A stretch of DNA of 64,000 nt, taken from assembly GCA_028751875.1 (NCBI GenBank), contig CM054154.1, positions 52,960,644 through 53,024,643 of the forward strand, read 5' to 3'. Shown here piece by piece: positions 22,371-34,116 of the stretch. The notes beneath the pieces are model-generated. The model had not been told where the DNA came from. It worked only from the letters and a program-made list of their open reading frames with translations, and ran no database searches. Within the stretch, counting starts at the first letter, position 1. Every line of letters starts with the position of its first letter. The translations under genes and the position numbers were made by a program. This DNA is from Rapana venosa. Taxonomy: Eukaryota > Mollusca > Gastropoda > Neogastropoda > Muricidae.

Positions 22371-23195
22371 GATAAAACTACATATTACCAGTTTGTGTGT
22401 ACTACATCACACTCTAAAAATAGATGTAAGAAATAGTCTTGGGAACACTCCACTGTTGTACAAGGCTTGTGTTAGCTGTTTTTTGAAAGAAGTAACCAAG
22501 TGTTGCGACTGTTACACTTTTTTACTGATATAATTTTTATGTTATTTACTACAAATATTTAACTTTTGTCATCGTTTATGTTCAAAACTATGTCTGACTG
22601 ACTGATGCATGATACTTGTTTGACTTTGAAAGTTCTGGATAGATAATCAGGACAGGTTGTTTGGAGACTGGTTTGGCATGACAAATCAGCCATACTGAAA
22701 ATTGCATTTTACAGCTTTGCATTACAATATATACAAAGCAACATGACTACATTGATAAAAATATAGTTTAATATCAAAATGGGTGACACCCTACTGTGCA
22801 CATTCCCAGAGAGCAACCCACACTCACACACACACACACACAACACACACACACCAAACACACAACACACACACACACACACCACACACACACACAACAC
22901 ACAACCATCTGGTAGTTTAAGATTGGAAAAGGTGATTAATGAATTGTGGAACATTACAACTCTAGTAATGCAGTGATAGCAAAGAGATCATTATAAGAAT
23001 GTACTACTAATGAATGTAAATTATGCAAAACAAAACAAAATAACATCATTAAATAATCAAAAAGTGAAACTTGGCTACAACCAACAGGAGTTTAACCTAA
23101 ATTAAACTAAATTTTTTTTTTTTTGGGGGGGGGGGGTTGTTCATGTCCTGATTTATTTCAAAACACATACACACCTCACTACAGCTGAGATGCAA
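22371..23195. other. Non-coding DNA with an (AC)n microsatellite
   Basis: (AC)n with interruptions at 22823-22905, and a T run then G run at 23112-23136. No gene recognised. Confidence 0.5.
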
Positions 23196-23199
23196 TAGG

Positions 23200-25216
23200 G
23201 CACCGTTTCAAGGCAAAACCAATTTTGCGTAACAATTGCTGAAAACTTTGTCCAAAGAGTTGTGGTGGATGACAGGCAGATATATGTATGTACAAGCGTA
23301 GAGAGTTGAAGAAAAAGAAAAATGAAACAAAAGAAAGAGCAGAACAATATAGGGCAGTCAACAAAAGAATCAGGAAGTCCATGACGGAGGCAAAAGAGAA
23401 ATGGATCGGTGAACAGTGCCAAGACATTGAAGAGAACATCAAGAAAAGCAATAGCAAGAAAGCATATCAGCTGGTGAAAGACCTGACTAGCACGAAACAG
23501 AGAAAAGGTTTAACAATCCAAGACAAAAATGGGAAGTGTCTCACTGACGACCAGGATTATTCTGAACAGTGGACAGAATACTGCTCCGACCTGTATAACT
23601 ATAGAACCGCGAGGAGATCCAGAAGTCCTTAATGTACCCGAAAGCAAAGACACAGACAGTCACCCTATCCTCCGAGAAGAAGTGGAACAGCAGTCAGATC
23701 GCTGAAAAAGGGGAAGTCAGCAGGGGCTGACAACATTCCAGCTGAGTTGGTCAAGCTGGAGGGGAAGCCATGATCAGCGCCCTACTAAGAAATCTGCAAC
23801 AAGATCTGGCAGACAGGAAAATGGCCAACACCATGGACGCAGTCGCTCATTCATCACCCTCCCAAGAAAGGAAATCTACAACAATGCCATAATTACCGCA
23901 CAATCAGCCCTCATATGTCACCCAAGCAAGGTCATGCTGCAGATAATATTGAATAGACTGAAGCCACAAGCAGAGACCATCATTGCTGAGGAACAAGCAG
24001 GTTTTCAGAGCAGGGCGCGGCACAACAGAACAGATATTCAACCTCAGAATACTATGTGAGCGGTACCTTCAACATCAACAAGACCTATACCACGTATTTA
24101 TCGGATTTTAAGAAGGCATTTGACAGGTGTGGCATGCAGCTTTGTGGGCAACCATGAACTTGTACAGCATCAATGCAAACCTGATCAGAGTCATCAAACA
24201 GCTGTACAGCGAGGCCACCAGTGCAGTTGTACTACAACAACAACATTGGAGAATGGTTTCGAACAACAGTTGGAGTAAGGCAGGCTGTCTACTCTCACCC
24301 ACCCTTTTCAACATCTTCCTTGAGAGAATCATGGCTGATGCACTGGAACATCATGAAGGATCAGTCAGCATTGGTGGCAGAACGATCACAAACCTCCGCT
24401 TCGCAGATGACATTGATGGAATAGCAGGATCAGAAAAAGAGCTTGCCAGCCTAATCAGAACACTTGGAGTAAGGCCTCCAAAACATACGGCATGGAAATC
24501 AGTGCAGAGAAGACCAAACTGATGACTAATAACACCAACGGCATTAGCACTGATATCAGGGTTAATGACCAGAAGCTAGAAACAGTTTCAAAGCTTCAAG
24601 TACCTGGGAGCCTTTGTATCCGACCAGGGATCCAGCCAGAAGTAGTATGCAGGACTGCACAGACAATAACAGCTTTGTCAAAACTAAACACCATCTGGAG
24701 AGATAAGAATATCTCACTTATCTCCAAGATCAGACTAATGCGCTCCCTTGTCATATCCATATTTCTGTATGCCTGTGATATCATGGACCCTGACTGCAGA
24801 TTTGGAGAGGAGAGTACAGGCAGTGGGATGAGATGCTTTCGGAGACTCCTTGGCATCTCCTACAAGACCACATAAGCAACGAAAGCGTGCATAACAGAAT
24901 CCAGCAAACCATTGGACCCTATGAGAACCTTCTAACGATCGTGAAAAAGCGTAAACTTAAGTGGTATGGGACATGTCACAAGATCCCAAGGAATTACAAA
25001 GACAGTTTTGCAAGGCACTGTTCAAGGAGGAAGAAGAAGAGGCAGACCAAGGAAGAGCTGGGAGGATAACATCAGTGAATGGACAGCCTAGAACTCAACA
25101 AAACCCTGAGAAAGGCAGAACAGAGAGAAGAATGGAGGGAACATGGTTGCTGAGTCTTTGAGGGTGCCCCCCACGGTCGTCAGACTACGGGACAGATAGA
25201 TAGATAGATAGATAGA
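23200..25216 (+). mobile_element. RTE-group LINE, copy I (endonuclease missing)
   Basis: Starts in the linker (ELWWMTGRY, about 23256) and runs through the RT to a tail of GACAGATAGATAGATAGATA at 25190-25216. Pieces are 23288-23632 (linker), 24127-24522 (RT palm, NLRFADDIDGIAG), 24492-24875 (thumb) and 24961-25161 (C-terminal). Several single-base frameshifts break the ORF, but the FADD active site is intact. The (GATA)n tail distinguishes this subfamily from copies A/B, which end in (GATGA)n. Copies J and K share its sequence closely. Confidence 0.9.
24127..24875 (+). pseudogene. RT palm and thumb fragments of RTE copy I
   Basis: Two overlapping frames (24127-24522 and 24492-24875). The first has LLSPTLFNIFLERIM (RT motif B region) and RFADDID (motif C). 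The second has AEKTKLMTNNT and the KISLISKIRLMRSL-type thumb. The overlap marks a frameshift near 24500, and a further base loss near 24270 changes RQGC to RQAV in the alternative frame. Confidence 0.85.
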
Positions 25217-25327
25217 CTATATATATATATATATATATAATATATATATATATATTTTATTATATATATATATATATTTATATATAGTATATATCTATAT
25301 ATATATAATATATATATATTATATTAT

Positions 25328-25366
<39 letters not shown>

Positions 25367-25372
25367 TAATAT
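25197..25372. repeat. (GATA)n then imperfect (TA)n microsatellite
   Basis: The GATA repeats are the RTE 3' tail; an imperfect TA tract of about 150 bp follows directly and may have grown from it or been the insertion target. Confidence 0.9.
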
Positions 25373-25414
25373 TAGTTTCAAAACCTGACATTCAAAAAGA
25401 ATATAAACATATGA

Positions 25415-26190
25415 ACATTTTATATTGTTCCACGACATATATACACTAAAATACGGGACATGTTTTTCAAAATTTTTGTCTGGAATGCATTTAAGTCAAT
25501 AGATAAGACAAAATATTGGCCAAAGTTGAGATTTATCAAACCCAAACGAGGAAAGAATATGATGAATCTCATAAATGGTGGAAGAATTAGATAATATCCA
25601 GCATCTTCCTGTTTTTCACTTTTTTCTAACACTTTTCTAGCAGGCACTTTCCATCATGCTGTATCTTTCATAGAAATAGGTATTCGAGAATACAAGCGCT
25701 ATGTGAATGCTTTGCTGCAGTTTTCGCAGCTTTGTCAACTTTTTCATTGTAATATATGTTCCAATGAGATGGGACCCAACAAAAGTGATAAAAGTACCTC
25801 TTAAAACTAGAAAGTGTATATAAGATGATTTATTTATGCGATCTTATCTAACTAAAAGCTGAGAGCTTTTAACTTATTTAAAGAGATTGTAGTACTTACT
25901 GACTTCGAATTGACACAGTCATAATAGAACTTGAAGTATTGTCCGGGGAAAATCAAGTAAATAATTCAAAGCCATCAAAACAGCAGTCAGCTGTGCAGTA
26001 AAAATGGTATGAGTTATCCCAATGTGGTACAACTTTTCAATGGAATGATTTATCCCAATGTGGTACAACTTTTCAACTGTTAGTTAAGGAAAGATGAACT
26101 TATGATGATGAAGGTTGCACCTCCTTCACTACTCTTAAGAAGGGACCCATCTGTATAGATCTTGAGGTCAGCACCTAGTTTAACCACAAG
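25415..26190 (-). mobile_element. Decayed RNase H fragment of the I-group LINE (minus)
   Basis: Minus-strand reading in shifting frames gives LKIYTDGSLL (about 26166-26137), LYHIG (duplicated, see 26009-26080), TAQLTAVLMALNYLLD (about 26000-25953), a CVNSK-like remnant (about 25925), FCWVPSHW and VDKAAKTAAKH (about 25770-25700), and LNAFQTKILKN (about 25495-25463). The order and wording parallel the intact element at 11.6-12.3 kb. Two of four catalytic acids appear changed (Glu to Gln in AQL, Asp to Asn in CVNSK). An ORF at 25647-25420 covers the C-terminal part. This is an older copy of the same group. Confidence 0.75.
26009..26080. repeat. 36-bp tandem duplication inside the RNase H fragment
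   Basis: ATGA(g/t)TTATCCCAATGTGG...CTTTTCAA occurs at 26009-26044 and again at 26045-26080 with few differences. It duplicates the sequence for KLYHIG of the LINE on the minus strand. Confidence 0.9.
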
Positions 26191-26279
26191 GCTATTCCTC
26201 CCCCCCCCCCCCCCACCCTTCCCCCCATCCGAATAAAGAATACTTTGATTATGATCCTGAACATGTTTATAATTTTGAT

Positions 26280-26517
26280 GGGGTGGGATAGCGAAGTGGT
26301 TAGAGCATTGACCTTGTAATCTGATAGTGCAAGTTTTAGCCTGTTCAAGGGGAGTTATTTTTGAGTTAACATCATTACTCAGTTGTTTTCTTTTACTGTC
26401 TCAACTCCCATGAAAGTCCTTCAGATGAGACTATAAACTGAAGCCCTGAGTTCAAACGCACACAGAACATATTGAACACATATGATAAAACTTGTTCTGC
26501 TTTACAAATGCATAAGA
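26280..26517 (+). mobile_element. SINE2 copy, 3'-truncated, old
   Basis: The tRNA-like head has box A TAGCGAAGTGGTTAGAGC (26289-26306); box B is decayed. The core CTTCAGATGAGACTATAAAC (about 26419-26438) is followed by CACACAGAACATATTG and CTTGTTCTGCTTT, matching the SINE2 at 56.7-57.0 kb. It lacks the SINE2 tail and is followed by the LINE insertion at 26532. Confidence 0.7.
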
Positions 26518-26531
26518 TTAAGAGTCATATT

Positions 26532-26970
26532 CTTCTTCTTCTTCTTCTTCTTCTTCTTCTTCTTCTTCTTCTTCTTCTTCTTCTTCTTCTTCTCCTTCTT
26601 CTTCCTTTTTTGTCATGTTTCTCCCAGGGGAGGTTTGACATTGATGAGCCTTCTCCATCTCTCTTTGTTTTGGCTTCCTCCTTATTTATGCCCCTTTCTC
26701 TAAGATCATCTGCAATACAGGTAGCCCAGGTTTTGCTAGGTCTTCCCTTTGGTCTCTTTCCATCCATTACGAAGTTTATTACTTTTTTTATAATGTGGTG
26801 GTCTGCTTTCCGTTGAACATGCCCAAACCTGCGCAGTCTATTGGTACTAGCTACAGACTTCAGATCATCAACTTTGCACATTCTCCATAGTTCTTCATTC
26901 GTGATCCTGTCTTCCCATTTGATCTTTGTCATGTAGCGTAGGATTCGGTTTTCACAGCTCTTCAACAAAC
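26532..26970 (-). mobile_element. 5'-truncated RTE-like LINE end with (GAA)n tail and 14-bp target-site duplication
   Basis: The minus strand encodes WEDRITNEELWRMC, RRFGHVQRKADHHI and GKRPKGRPSKTW, the typical C-terminal end of RTE-like reverse transcriptases, from about 26960 to 26620. Its 3' end is a (GAA)n tail, seen on the plus strand as (TTC)n at 26532-26604. TTAAGAGTCATATT flanks it exactly on both sides (26518-26531 and 26971-26984). That pairing of simple-repeat tail and perfect direct repeat is diagnostic of target-primed reverse transcription and suggests a young event. It is a different subfamily from copies A-M. Confidence 0.9.
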
Positions 26971-26984
26971 TTAAGAGTCATATT

Positions 26985-27334
26985 ATTATGACAAAATTTA
27001 AAAAACAACAATGCACACTAGTGTCATGTTAGACATCATTCCTGAAGTTAGAATGCAGTTACTTTAATAATGTCTTTTTTTTAATGGGCAAATGGCTGGA
27101 TACGCAAGATCTTACCTTTGGTGAACTTCCAAAGTATAGCCAAGTAACGAGGAAAAAGACGATATCCTTAGAATTCCCACAAAAAATGTTATGTCTTAGC
27201 AGAATTATTAAGGTTTTCCTGTTCTTTACTTCTTATCATGGTATTAGATTTATCAGGATCAAGAATTGTGACCCTACCCTAGAATAGTAACTCCTAGATA
27301 ATCACTGAAGGTCTAATGCATGGGGGGAAAGCTT
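26985..27334. other. Short non-coding interval
   Basis: No repeat or gene recognised. The 67-codon ORF at 27084-27287 has no visible domain. Confidence 0.4.
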
Positions 27335-27408
27335 GAGTTCTTACAGGAATTGAACCTGTGACATCACTTTCGGGACAGGAATGTAACCTCTAGACCTCTC
27401 ATCCACAC
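27335..27408 (-). repeat. tRNA-like sequence (probable SINE head)
   Basis: The minus strand shows box A-like GGTCTAGAGGTTAC (about 27396-27383) and box B GGTTCAATTCC (27357-27347) at tRNA-like spacing. No V-type core follows downstream. The fold is imperfect and the sequence is most likely a SINE head or tRNA pseudogene, not a working tRNA. Confidence 0.5.
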
Positions 27409-27584
27409 TTTTGTACACTTAGTGTGTATGGAGACTTAGTGTGTATGGAGTTTAGAAAAAGGTCAATCTTTTAATGTGAAACAAACTGCATGTGAAATCA
27501 CATACCTCCTCAAAGTAAGAATTTGGCTACCTTAATGAGTTAACCCCTCTAAACACTACAATGATGTTTCAACCAACTGCTTGA

Positions 27585-29880
27585 TGAGCATGCACCTCCC
27601 ACTGACCGTCTCCTGCCTGATAGGCAATGTGCGTCATGGTACATCCATGACATCTGGTCGCAAAGCGCAAACGCAGGCAACTAGAGCAGCAGTGGCGAAA
27701 AACAGAAATTAATGTGCAGCTCTTTCGAAAACAAGTATACAAAGTCAAGTCTTTAATTCTTTCAGAAAAAACAAAGTATTACTCTTCTCCAGTTCTTGAT
27801 GCCACATCAATGAAATCTCTCTTTTCTCTCATATCTACCCTTCTTGGATCTGTGAAGGCAAGCCCTCTGCTTTCCATCCACAACCATTCTGAACTTCCTT
27901 CTATATTTTTTGCATTCTTTTCTGAAAAAGTCCATAACATTCGCTCCAAACTGGATCAGACTCCTTTCCAGCCTGCACTTCCTGATCCCCATTTCTCTGG
28001 CACTCCTCTCCTTTTCTTTCATCCGACAAGTGAAAAAGAAATTACGACAATTCTGAAAGAAATGACTGTAAAATCATGTGATCTTGATCCCATACTTGCT
28101 TCTGTTTTCACACAGTGTCTACCACAACTTATACCTGCTACCACGAAAATAGTGAACTCATTTCTTGTTTCAGGAAATGTTCCATCAGCTCTCAAAACTG
28201 CTATAGTCACACCTTTACTAAAAAAGCATGACCTTGACCCTAACATTCTGAAGAATTATAGACCTGTTTCCAATCTACCTTTTATTTCTAAAGTCATTGA
28301 AAAAGTAATTCTCAAACAACTCAACAACCACCTTCTCTCCAACAATCTTGTTCCTGAGTTTCAGTCTGCCTATCGCGTCAACCACAGCACTGAAAAACCA
28401 CCCTAGTACACACTTTAAACATGCTTCTACTCGCTTCCCACTCGGGGAAAATCTCCCTTCTCACTCTACTCGACTTATCGGCAGCCTTTGACACTATATA
28501 GACCACTCAATTCTTCTCTCCCGTCTTCAAAATACGTTCGATGTTACTGGCACAGCCCTCACCTGGTTTAATTCATACCTTACTGACCGATTTCAGACAG
28601 TTGCAGTAAACAAGATTCAATCAATACCTGCCAAACTGGGATGCGGAGGCCCACAGGGATAAGTTCTAGGCCCTGTTCTTTTTCACTCTTTACACTGCCC
28701 CACTGTCACATATAATAAACCGTCATCACATCAACCATCATTTTTACGCAGGTAACTCTCAGATTCAAAGCAGTGTTACTCCTGAAAATCTGCCTTCTCT
28801 CCTGAGAAATATGGCCCACTGCTTTGAAGATATTCAAAACTGGATGACACAGAACAAATTACAGCTAAATGCAGATAAAACTGAAGCCATGCTCGGGACC
28901 AAACACAAACTCTCTTCCATTACAACAGCTTCAATAGAACTTGGCAATACATCAGTCCCTCTATCCACTGCTGTGAAGTATCTAGGTGTTGTTATCAACA
29001 ACACACTCTATGCAAAAATTCATCACCCAGACCTGTCAGTTATGTTACTATCAATTACGGCGTATTAGTGCCATTCGAAAGTATCTGTCCACCGATGCAA
29101 CATCCATACTTGTCACTTCTCTCATTCTTTCATGTCTGGACTATTGCAATACTCTTCTGGCTGGTCTGCCAGCATCATCTATTCACTCCCTTCAATGTAT
29201 ACAAAACTCTGCTGCTCAACTAGTTCTCAGAAAGAAAAAAATCTGAGCACATTACCCCTCTCTTGGGATCTCTCCACTGGCTGCCTGTGCCACAGAGAGT
29301 AGATTATAAGATCAGTACCCTCTGTTACAAATGTCTCCACAAAACTGCACCCTCTTACCTCTGTGAATGTCTTAACCTGTACACTCCTTCACGTTCCCTC
29401 CGCTCTGCTGCAGATACCTTGTGTCTACGAATACCTAGATTCAACCAATCCACCATTGGCCGCCGCTCTTTCTCTATTTCTGGTCCATCGACCTGGAATG
29501 AGCTCCCTCTCTCTTCGCCAGAAGCCTAGCTATGACACTTGTAAATCCAGCCTCAAGACATATTTATTTCAAACCTAAGATTTCCCCCCTCCTGTTTCAT
29601 AACTGAACTATCACACCTTCACTAAGCCATGTCCTATCACCCTGCTAAAGTATATGACCTGTGTGAGTGTGTGTGTGTGTGGTTTTGAAAAACATTTGAC
29701 TATTGCACTTTTATTTCACAGATTTGGTCTGCAGCGTACCATGTTTGTAATATCTTGTGTGTTTAAACTATTGATTGTTTGCCATTGGTTGTATGACTGT
29801 GTAAGATTAGGTTGAATGCTTGCGCTTTGATTTGTCTTCGCAAGATATAGCGCTATATAAGTTCCATTTTATTATTTTTA
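27585..29880 (+). mobile_element. CR1/L2-group LINE, copy E (5'-truncated)
   Basis: Begins in the linker after the endonuclease (LLPDRQCASWYIHDIW, about 27610-27655) and runs through RT, C-terminal region and 3' UTR to TATAGCGCTATATAAGTTCC near 29870. Pieces: 27714-28406, 28811-29068, 28986-29246 and 29263-29529. RT motif B reads PQG then a stop (about 28655), and the YADD box reads FYAGNSQ (about 28740-28760), so catalysis is lost. The 3' UTR carries a short (GT)n at 29665. A frameshift near 28400 separates motifs. Confidence 0.9.
27714..28406 (+). pseudogene. Linker and RT N-terminal part of CR1/L2 copy E
   Basis: 230 codons. The first codon of this frame is GTG, not a real start; the frame is open upstream (RRQLEQQWRKTEI, 27672-27710). 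Contains LFSLISTLLGS, the conserved TPLLKKHDLDPNILKNYRPV and FQSAYRVNHSTE, the RT fingers. Breaks by frameshift at the end. Confidence 0.88.
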
Positions 29881-30640
29881 TTAAATGGCGTTTAAACAGT
29901 CGCATTATACACTGAGTCTTACCATTGATGAACATCAGAGCTCTAGCTGTGGAACCAACAACAAAAGCAGCAGCAACAACAACAACAAAATCCCATTCCA
30001 CCATTTGGGAAAAAAGTAATGCATCAACATTGCTTGCTGTAGAGTGTAGTGTTAACTACTAGTAAAAAGTAGTATTGGATGACTCCTACATTCCCATTTT
30101 GTGTTTAGACTGTAACCTAGAACTGAAGAAGACATACTATGCCAATAAATAGGATGATGTAATCTCACCAGCACTAAACCTATTGGATTCTAGCTGAGGA
30201 CCAAGCAAGTATGTGTGCATGTATGCTTTTTGTGTCTGAGGGGCAGCCAAGCTTTGACCAGGGTGATTATCTCTTTGACCCAGAAATTAGGAATCTCTGT
30301 GAAGAATCACCATGGAGGAGGAGCTGATAGCTGTAGGAGGCAGCAGTGTGACATGGACAGACAACTCTTCTTCTTTGCCACCTGTCACAGCATCCATCAA
30401 GCAGGTATTGTAAGAGGTCACTTCTACTGTTTCAGATTTGTTTGTTTGTTGCAAGCAGTGATAAAAGACAATCTGTTCTCCAGTGTCTGTTGTTGGTATT
30501 CAGCAAAACTCCCCCCAAAACAGGCTCCAACTGAATCTGTTGTTTTGTTTTGTTTTGTTTTATTGGCTATCTGGCTATTATATATGTCTTGGGAGTTGAT
30601 TCATATAAGCTTGTTTAAATGAGGGAGTCAATCAAGTCAA
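29881..30640. other. Unique interval with a candidate small exon
   Basis: Apart from the exon candidate at 30284-30404 I recognise no feature; the 135-codon ORF at 30215-30622 has no known domain. Confidence 0.4.
30284..30404 (+). CDS. Candidate host coding exon with strong Kozak start (tentative)
   Basis: CACCATGG at 30310-30315 is a consensus start context, with an in-frame TGA just upstream (30300). From ATG 30312 the frame encodes 31 residues, MEEELIAVGGSSVTWTDNSS and on to SIKQ, ending at CAG|GTATTG (donor after 30404) or alternatively at GTAAGAGG (donor after 30409). A possible acceptor, TTTGACCCAG, ends at 30283. No family is recognised, and continuation would need a downstream exon I cannot locate. 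Could be chance. Confidence 0.2.
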
Positions 30641-30647
30641 CTGTAGC

Positions 30648-30649
<2 letters not shown>

Positions 30650-30711
<62 letters not shown>

Positions 30712-30727
30712 ATCTATATATATACAT

Positions 30728-30768
<41 letters not shown>

Positions 30769-30773
30769 CCAAG
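30650..30773. repeat. (TA)n then (GA)n microsatellite
   Basis: Imperfect TA tract (30650-30725) followed by GA repeats to about 30768, directly abutting the 5' truncation point of RTE copy G. Confidence 0.95.
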
Positions 30774-31189
30774 AGCCAAGACGAGGACATCTCCAGGTGC
30801 AGACATGGGCAGTGACCATGACCTGGTGCTCCTGAACTTCAGAACCCGGCTAGAGAAGATCAGCAAACCAAAGCACATCAAGCTGAAATTCAACCTAGAA
30901 AGATTGAAGGACCCTACCATCGCAGAATCGTTCCAAGCAAAATTAAGTGGAAAATTTGCTGTAGCACTGCTTGCACTCAATAAGGATATAGAGACAATAG
31001 CCAACAGCTTCAATGCAGCAGTGATAATAATAATAATAATAATATATGGAATTTATATAGCGCTGAATCTTGTAAATAAACAAACAAATCGAAGCGCTTG
31101 CACTCAATCATTTACAGGCATGCAACTCTCCTTAAACATAATGAACAACAGATTTCAAAACCATGCGCGCGCACGTATGCACGCATGCA

Positions 31190-31250
<61 letters not shown>

Positions 31251-31315
31251 GGAACAACACTTAGAAGGTGAAAAATGCTGTTGAAAATTAGGGACAGATA
31301 TTTGGGGGGAAAGTC

Positions 31316-32011
31316 TCAGGTAGGAAATAAGTGTGTTTTGAGGCTGGATTTGAAGGATTCAAGTGAAGGCTTTTGTCGAAGTGAAAGATGGAGGTCATTC
31401 CAAGTGGATGGACCAGAAACAGAGAAGGAGCGACGGCCAACAGTGGACTGTTTGAATCTGGGTGTTCGAAAGCACAAAGTATCTGCGGCTGAACGAAGGG
31501 AACGGGATGGAGTGTACAGGTGAAGACAGTTACAGAGATAAGGGGGTGCAGATTTGTGGAGACATTTGAAACAGAGGGTATTGATTTTATACTCCAGTCT
31601 TTGTGAGACAGGCAGCCAGTGAAGAGATCGCAGAAGAGGAGTGATGTGTTCAGATTTTTTCTTTCTTAGGACCAGTCGAACTGCAGAGTTTTGTGTGCGT
31701 TGAAGAGAGTGGATAGATGATGCTGGTAGGCCAGCCAAAAGAGAATTACAGTAGTCTAAACGTGAAAGAATGAGAGATGTGACAAGCTTGGAAGTTGCAT
31801 CAGTGGACAGATACTTGCGAATCGCGCTTATGCGCCGTAATTGATAGTAGCAAGACTGGCAGGTCTGGGTGATGAATTTTTTCATAGAGAGTGTGTTGTC
31901 AAGAACTACTCCTAAATACTTCACAGAGTTGGACAAAGGAACTGACGTATTGCCGAATTCTATTGACGTTTTTGCGATAGAGGAAAGTTTATGTTGGGTC
32001 CCTATGAGCAT
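31316..32011 (-). pseudogene. RT thumb and C-terminal domain of CR1/L2 copy F (intact stretch)
   Basis: 231 uninterrupted codons with VKYLGVVLDNTLSMKKFI, SLILSRLDYCNSLLAGLP, SLHWLPVSQRLEYKINTL, TPSRSLRSAADTL and a terminal SSLKTHLFPT. These are the usual C-terminal landmarks of the CR1/L2 group. Overlaps by a few bases with the upstream piece holding YADD, which marks a frameshift at about 32005. Confidence 0.9.
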
Positions 32012-32247
32012 GGCTTCGGTTTATGGGCATTAAGTTGTAACTTGTTCTGAGTCATCCAGTTTTGAATGTCTTGAAGGCAGTAGGACATATTTGTCAGGAG
32101 GGAAGGCAAGTTTTCAACAGTATCACTGCACTGAAGCTGAGTATCATCGGCATAGAAATGATGATCAATATGGTGGTTGTTTATTATATGTGAGAGTGGA
32201 GCAGAGTAAAGAGAACAGGGCCCAGGATGATCCCTGCGGGACTCCAC
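32002..32247 (-). pseudogene. RT catalytic-box piece of CR1/L2 copy F
   Basis: 81 codons including FYADDTQ at residues 31-37 and DIQNWMTQNKLQLNAHK. The two aspartates of the polymerase active site are present. Frame lost at the 3' side by a base deletion. Confidence 0.85.
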
Positions 32248-34116
32248 TTTCCATTTTGACAGGTTTTGATTAAATTTTTTTTAAAATAATTTTCTGGATC
32301 CTGCTGTGAGGTATGAATAAACCGGGTGAGGGTGTGCCGTTAAACCAAACGTTTTTGGGGGCGAGAAAGAAGAATTGAGTGATCTATGGTATAAAAGGTT
32401 TGCAATAATAAAGAGATGGGGGGATTTTTCCTGCCGAAGCAAGTAGAAGTGTATTTTTAAGTGTGGCCCCTGGGTTTGGTTTGGGTTTTCGTGGTTGGGG
32501 CGAAGGCAGATTAAAGGGGGGAAGGAGTCTTGGAATCGGGTGTTTTGGGCTTTTTTGGAACGACTTTTTCTAGTACTTTTGAGAAAAAGGGTAAGTTTGA
32601 GACAGGCCTTAAAATTTCTTCAGTTTGTTGGGATCGGGGTTTCGTGCTTTTTATTTTGGGGTGTGACTATTGCTTTTTGGCTGGGGAAATTTTTCAAGAG
32701 ATAGTTTACATTTTAGGATAATTTGGGGTCAATTGTGGAAGGCCATTGTGAGAAAAAAAAGCGGGTTTTTGGGATCAAGGTCGTTTTTTATCTTTCCCTT
32801 AGAATTGTCTGTTTTCTTTTTCCTTGTGGGAGGGAAAAAAAAGAGAGGGTGGCCCTGAATGGGGATCAGGGGGCGAGGGGGAAATTGAGTTGATCCAGTT
32901 GGAGGTTTTGTTTCGAACTTTGTCTGAAAAAAAGGGCAGAAAATAGGGATGGAAGTTAGACAGACTGGGGGTGTTAGGCGAGGATTTTGATAAAAAACAG
33001 CAAATGAACTACTTGGCAAGCACCGCCAGAAAAAAAACCGGGGATCCCTCAGATAAAATCCCGGAAAAGGGGTAACCCAAGTGAACTGAAGGTTCAAGCC
33101 AACAAAAACAGGGGAAAAACAGGGAAAATCACAAGAACAAGAAGACATGAAAAAGGCCAAAGAAGATTGGGAGAAAAACTTCTCAGATATCGAGGACATT
33201 TTGTTAAGAAAAAAAGCGAAGACCTAGATCAAAATTATTAAAAAGGGGCCAGACAGCAAAGCAGGCAAGAAAACAATGTCAAAGATAAGAATGCCTCACA
33301 AAAGAAAAATATATCATTAAAAGATGGACATAATGCTGTTCAGAGCTTTACATCCATCAGACACAAGGTGACCCCAACATATTTACAAGTCTGGACTCGT
33401 CAGAGGATGATGACTTCCCTATCCTTCATGAAGAAGTTGAGGCAGCAATCAAATCGCTGAAAAATGAGGAAGCTGCAGGCATTGACAACATCCCAGTAGA
33501 GCTAATCAAACACAGGGGAACAACAGTGATAGATATCATCACAAGAATTTGCAACAAGATCTGGCAGACTGGAGAGTGGCCAACACCTTGGTCCGAATCA
33601 CTGATCATTATGCTCCCCAAGAAAGGCAATCTACAGCAATGCCAGAACTATTGAACGATCAGCCTCATAAGCCATGCCAGTAATGTCATGCCATGCCAGT
33701 CATCTTGAACAGACTAAAGCCACGGGCAGAAGAGATCATCGCCAAAGAACAGACAATCTTCTGCCCAAACAGAAGTACCACAGAACAAATATTCAACCTG
33801 TGAGTTCTGTGTGAGAAGTACAACCAGCACCAACTGAAACTAGCACATCTTCATAGACTTCAAAAAGGCATTCAACCGTGTATGGTACGACGCATTGTGG
33901 GCCACAATGAAGAAACACAACATGGGACAAAATATCATCCAGACCATCAAAGAGCTATACCAATGCAGTGCTTGTCCAAGGCATGGTTGGAAAATGATTC
34001 CATACCTCAGCGGGAGTCCGTCAAGGCTGTCTCCTATCGCTGACATTGTTCAATGTCTTCCTTGAACATATAATGACGTTGCCTTAGATGATTACACTGT
34101 CACAGTCAGTATTGGA

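Larger units (their letters stand above)
31021..32984 (-). mobile_element. CR1/L2-group LINE, copy F, inserted in RTE copy G
   Basis: The minus strand runs from smeared upstream coding sequence (about 32984-32270) into clean RT sequence (32247-32002, HHFYADDTQLQC, intact YADD), then a 231-codon intact frame (32011-31316), a 3' UTR with (AC)n (31170-31248) and GCGCTATATAAATTCC, ending in (TTA)n at 31042-31021. Both ends abut sequence belonging to one RTE, so this is a nested insertion. It is the best-preserved CR1/L2 copy in the window. Confidence 0.9.

Noticed and set aside
25415..26200. Unique host sequence
   Set aside because: First taken as non-repetitive, but frame-tolerant reading of the minus strand shows an RNase H domain in order.
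30215..30622. 135-codon ORF on the plus strand
   Set aside because: No recognisable domain, and it overlaps the better-supported start at 30312 in another frame.
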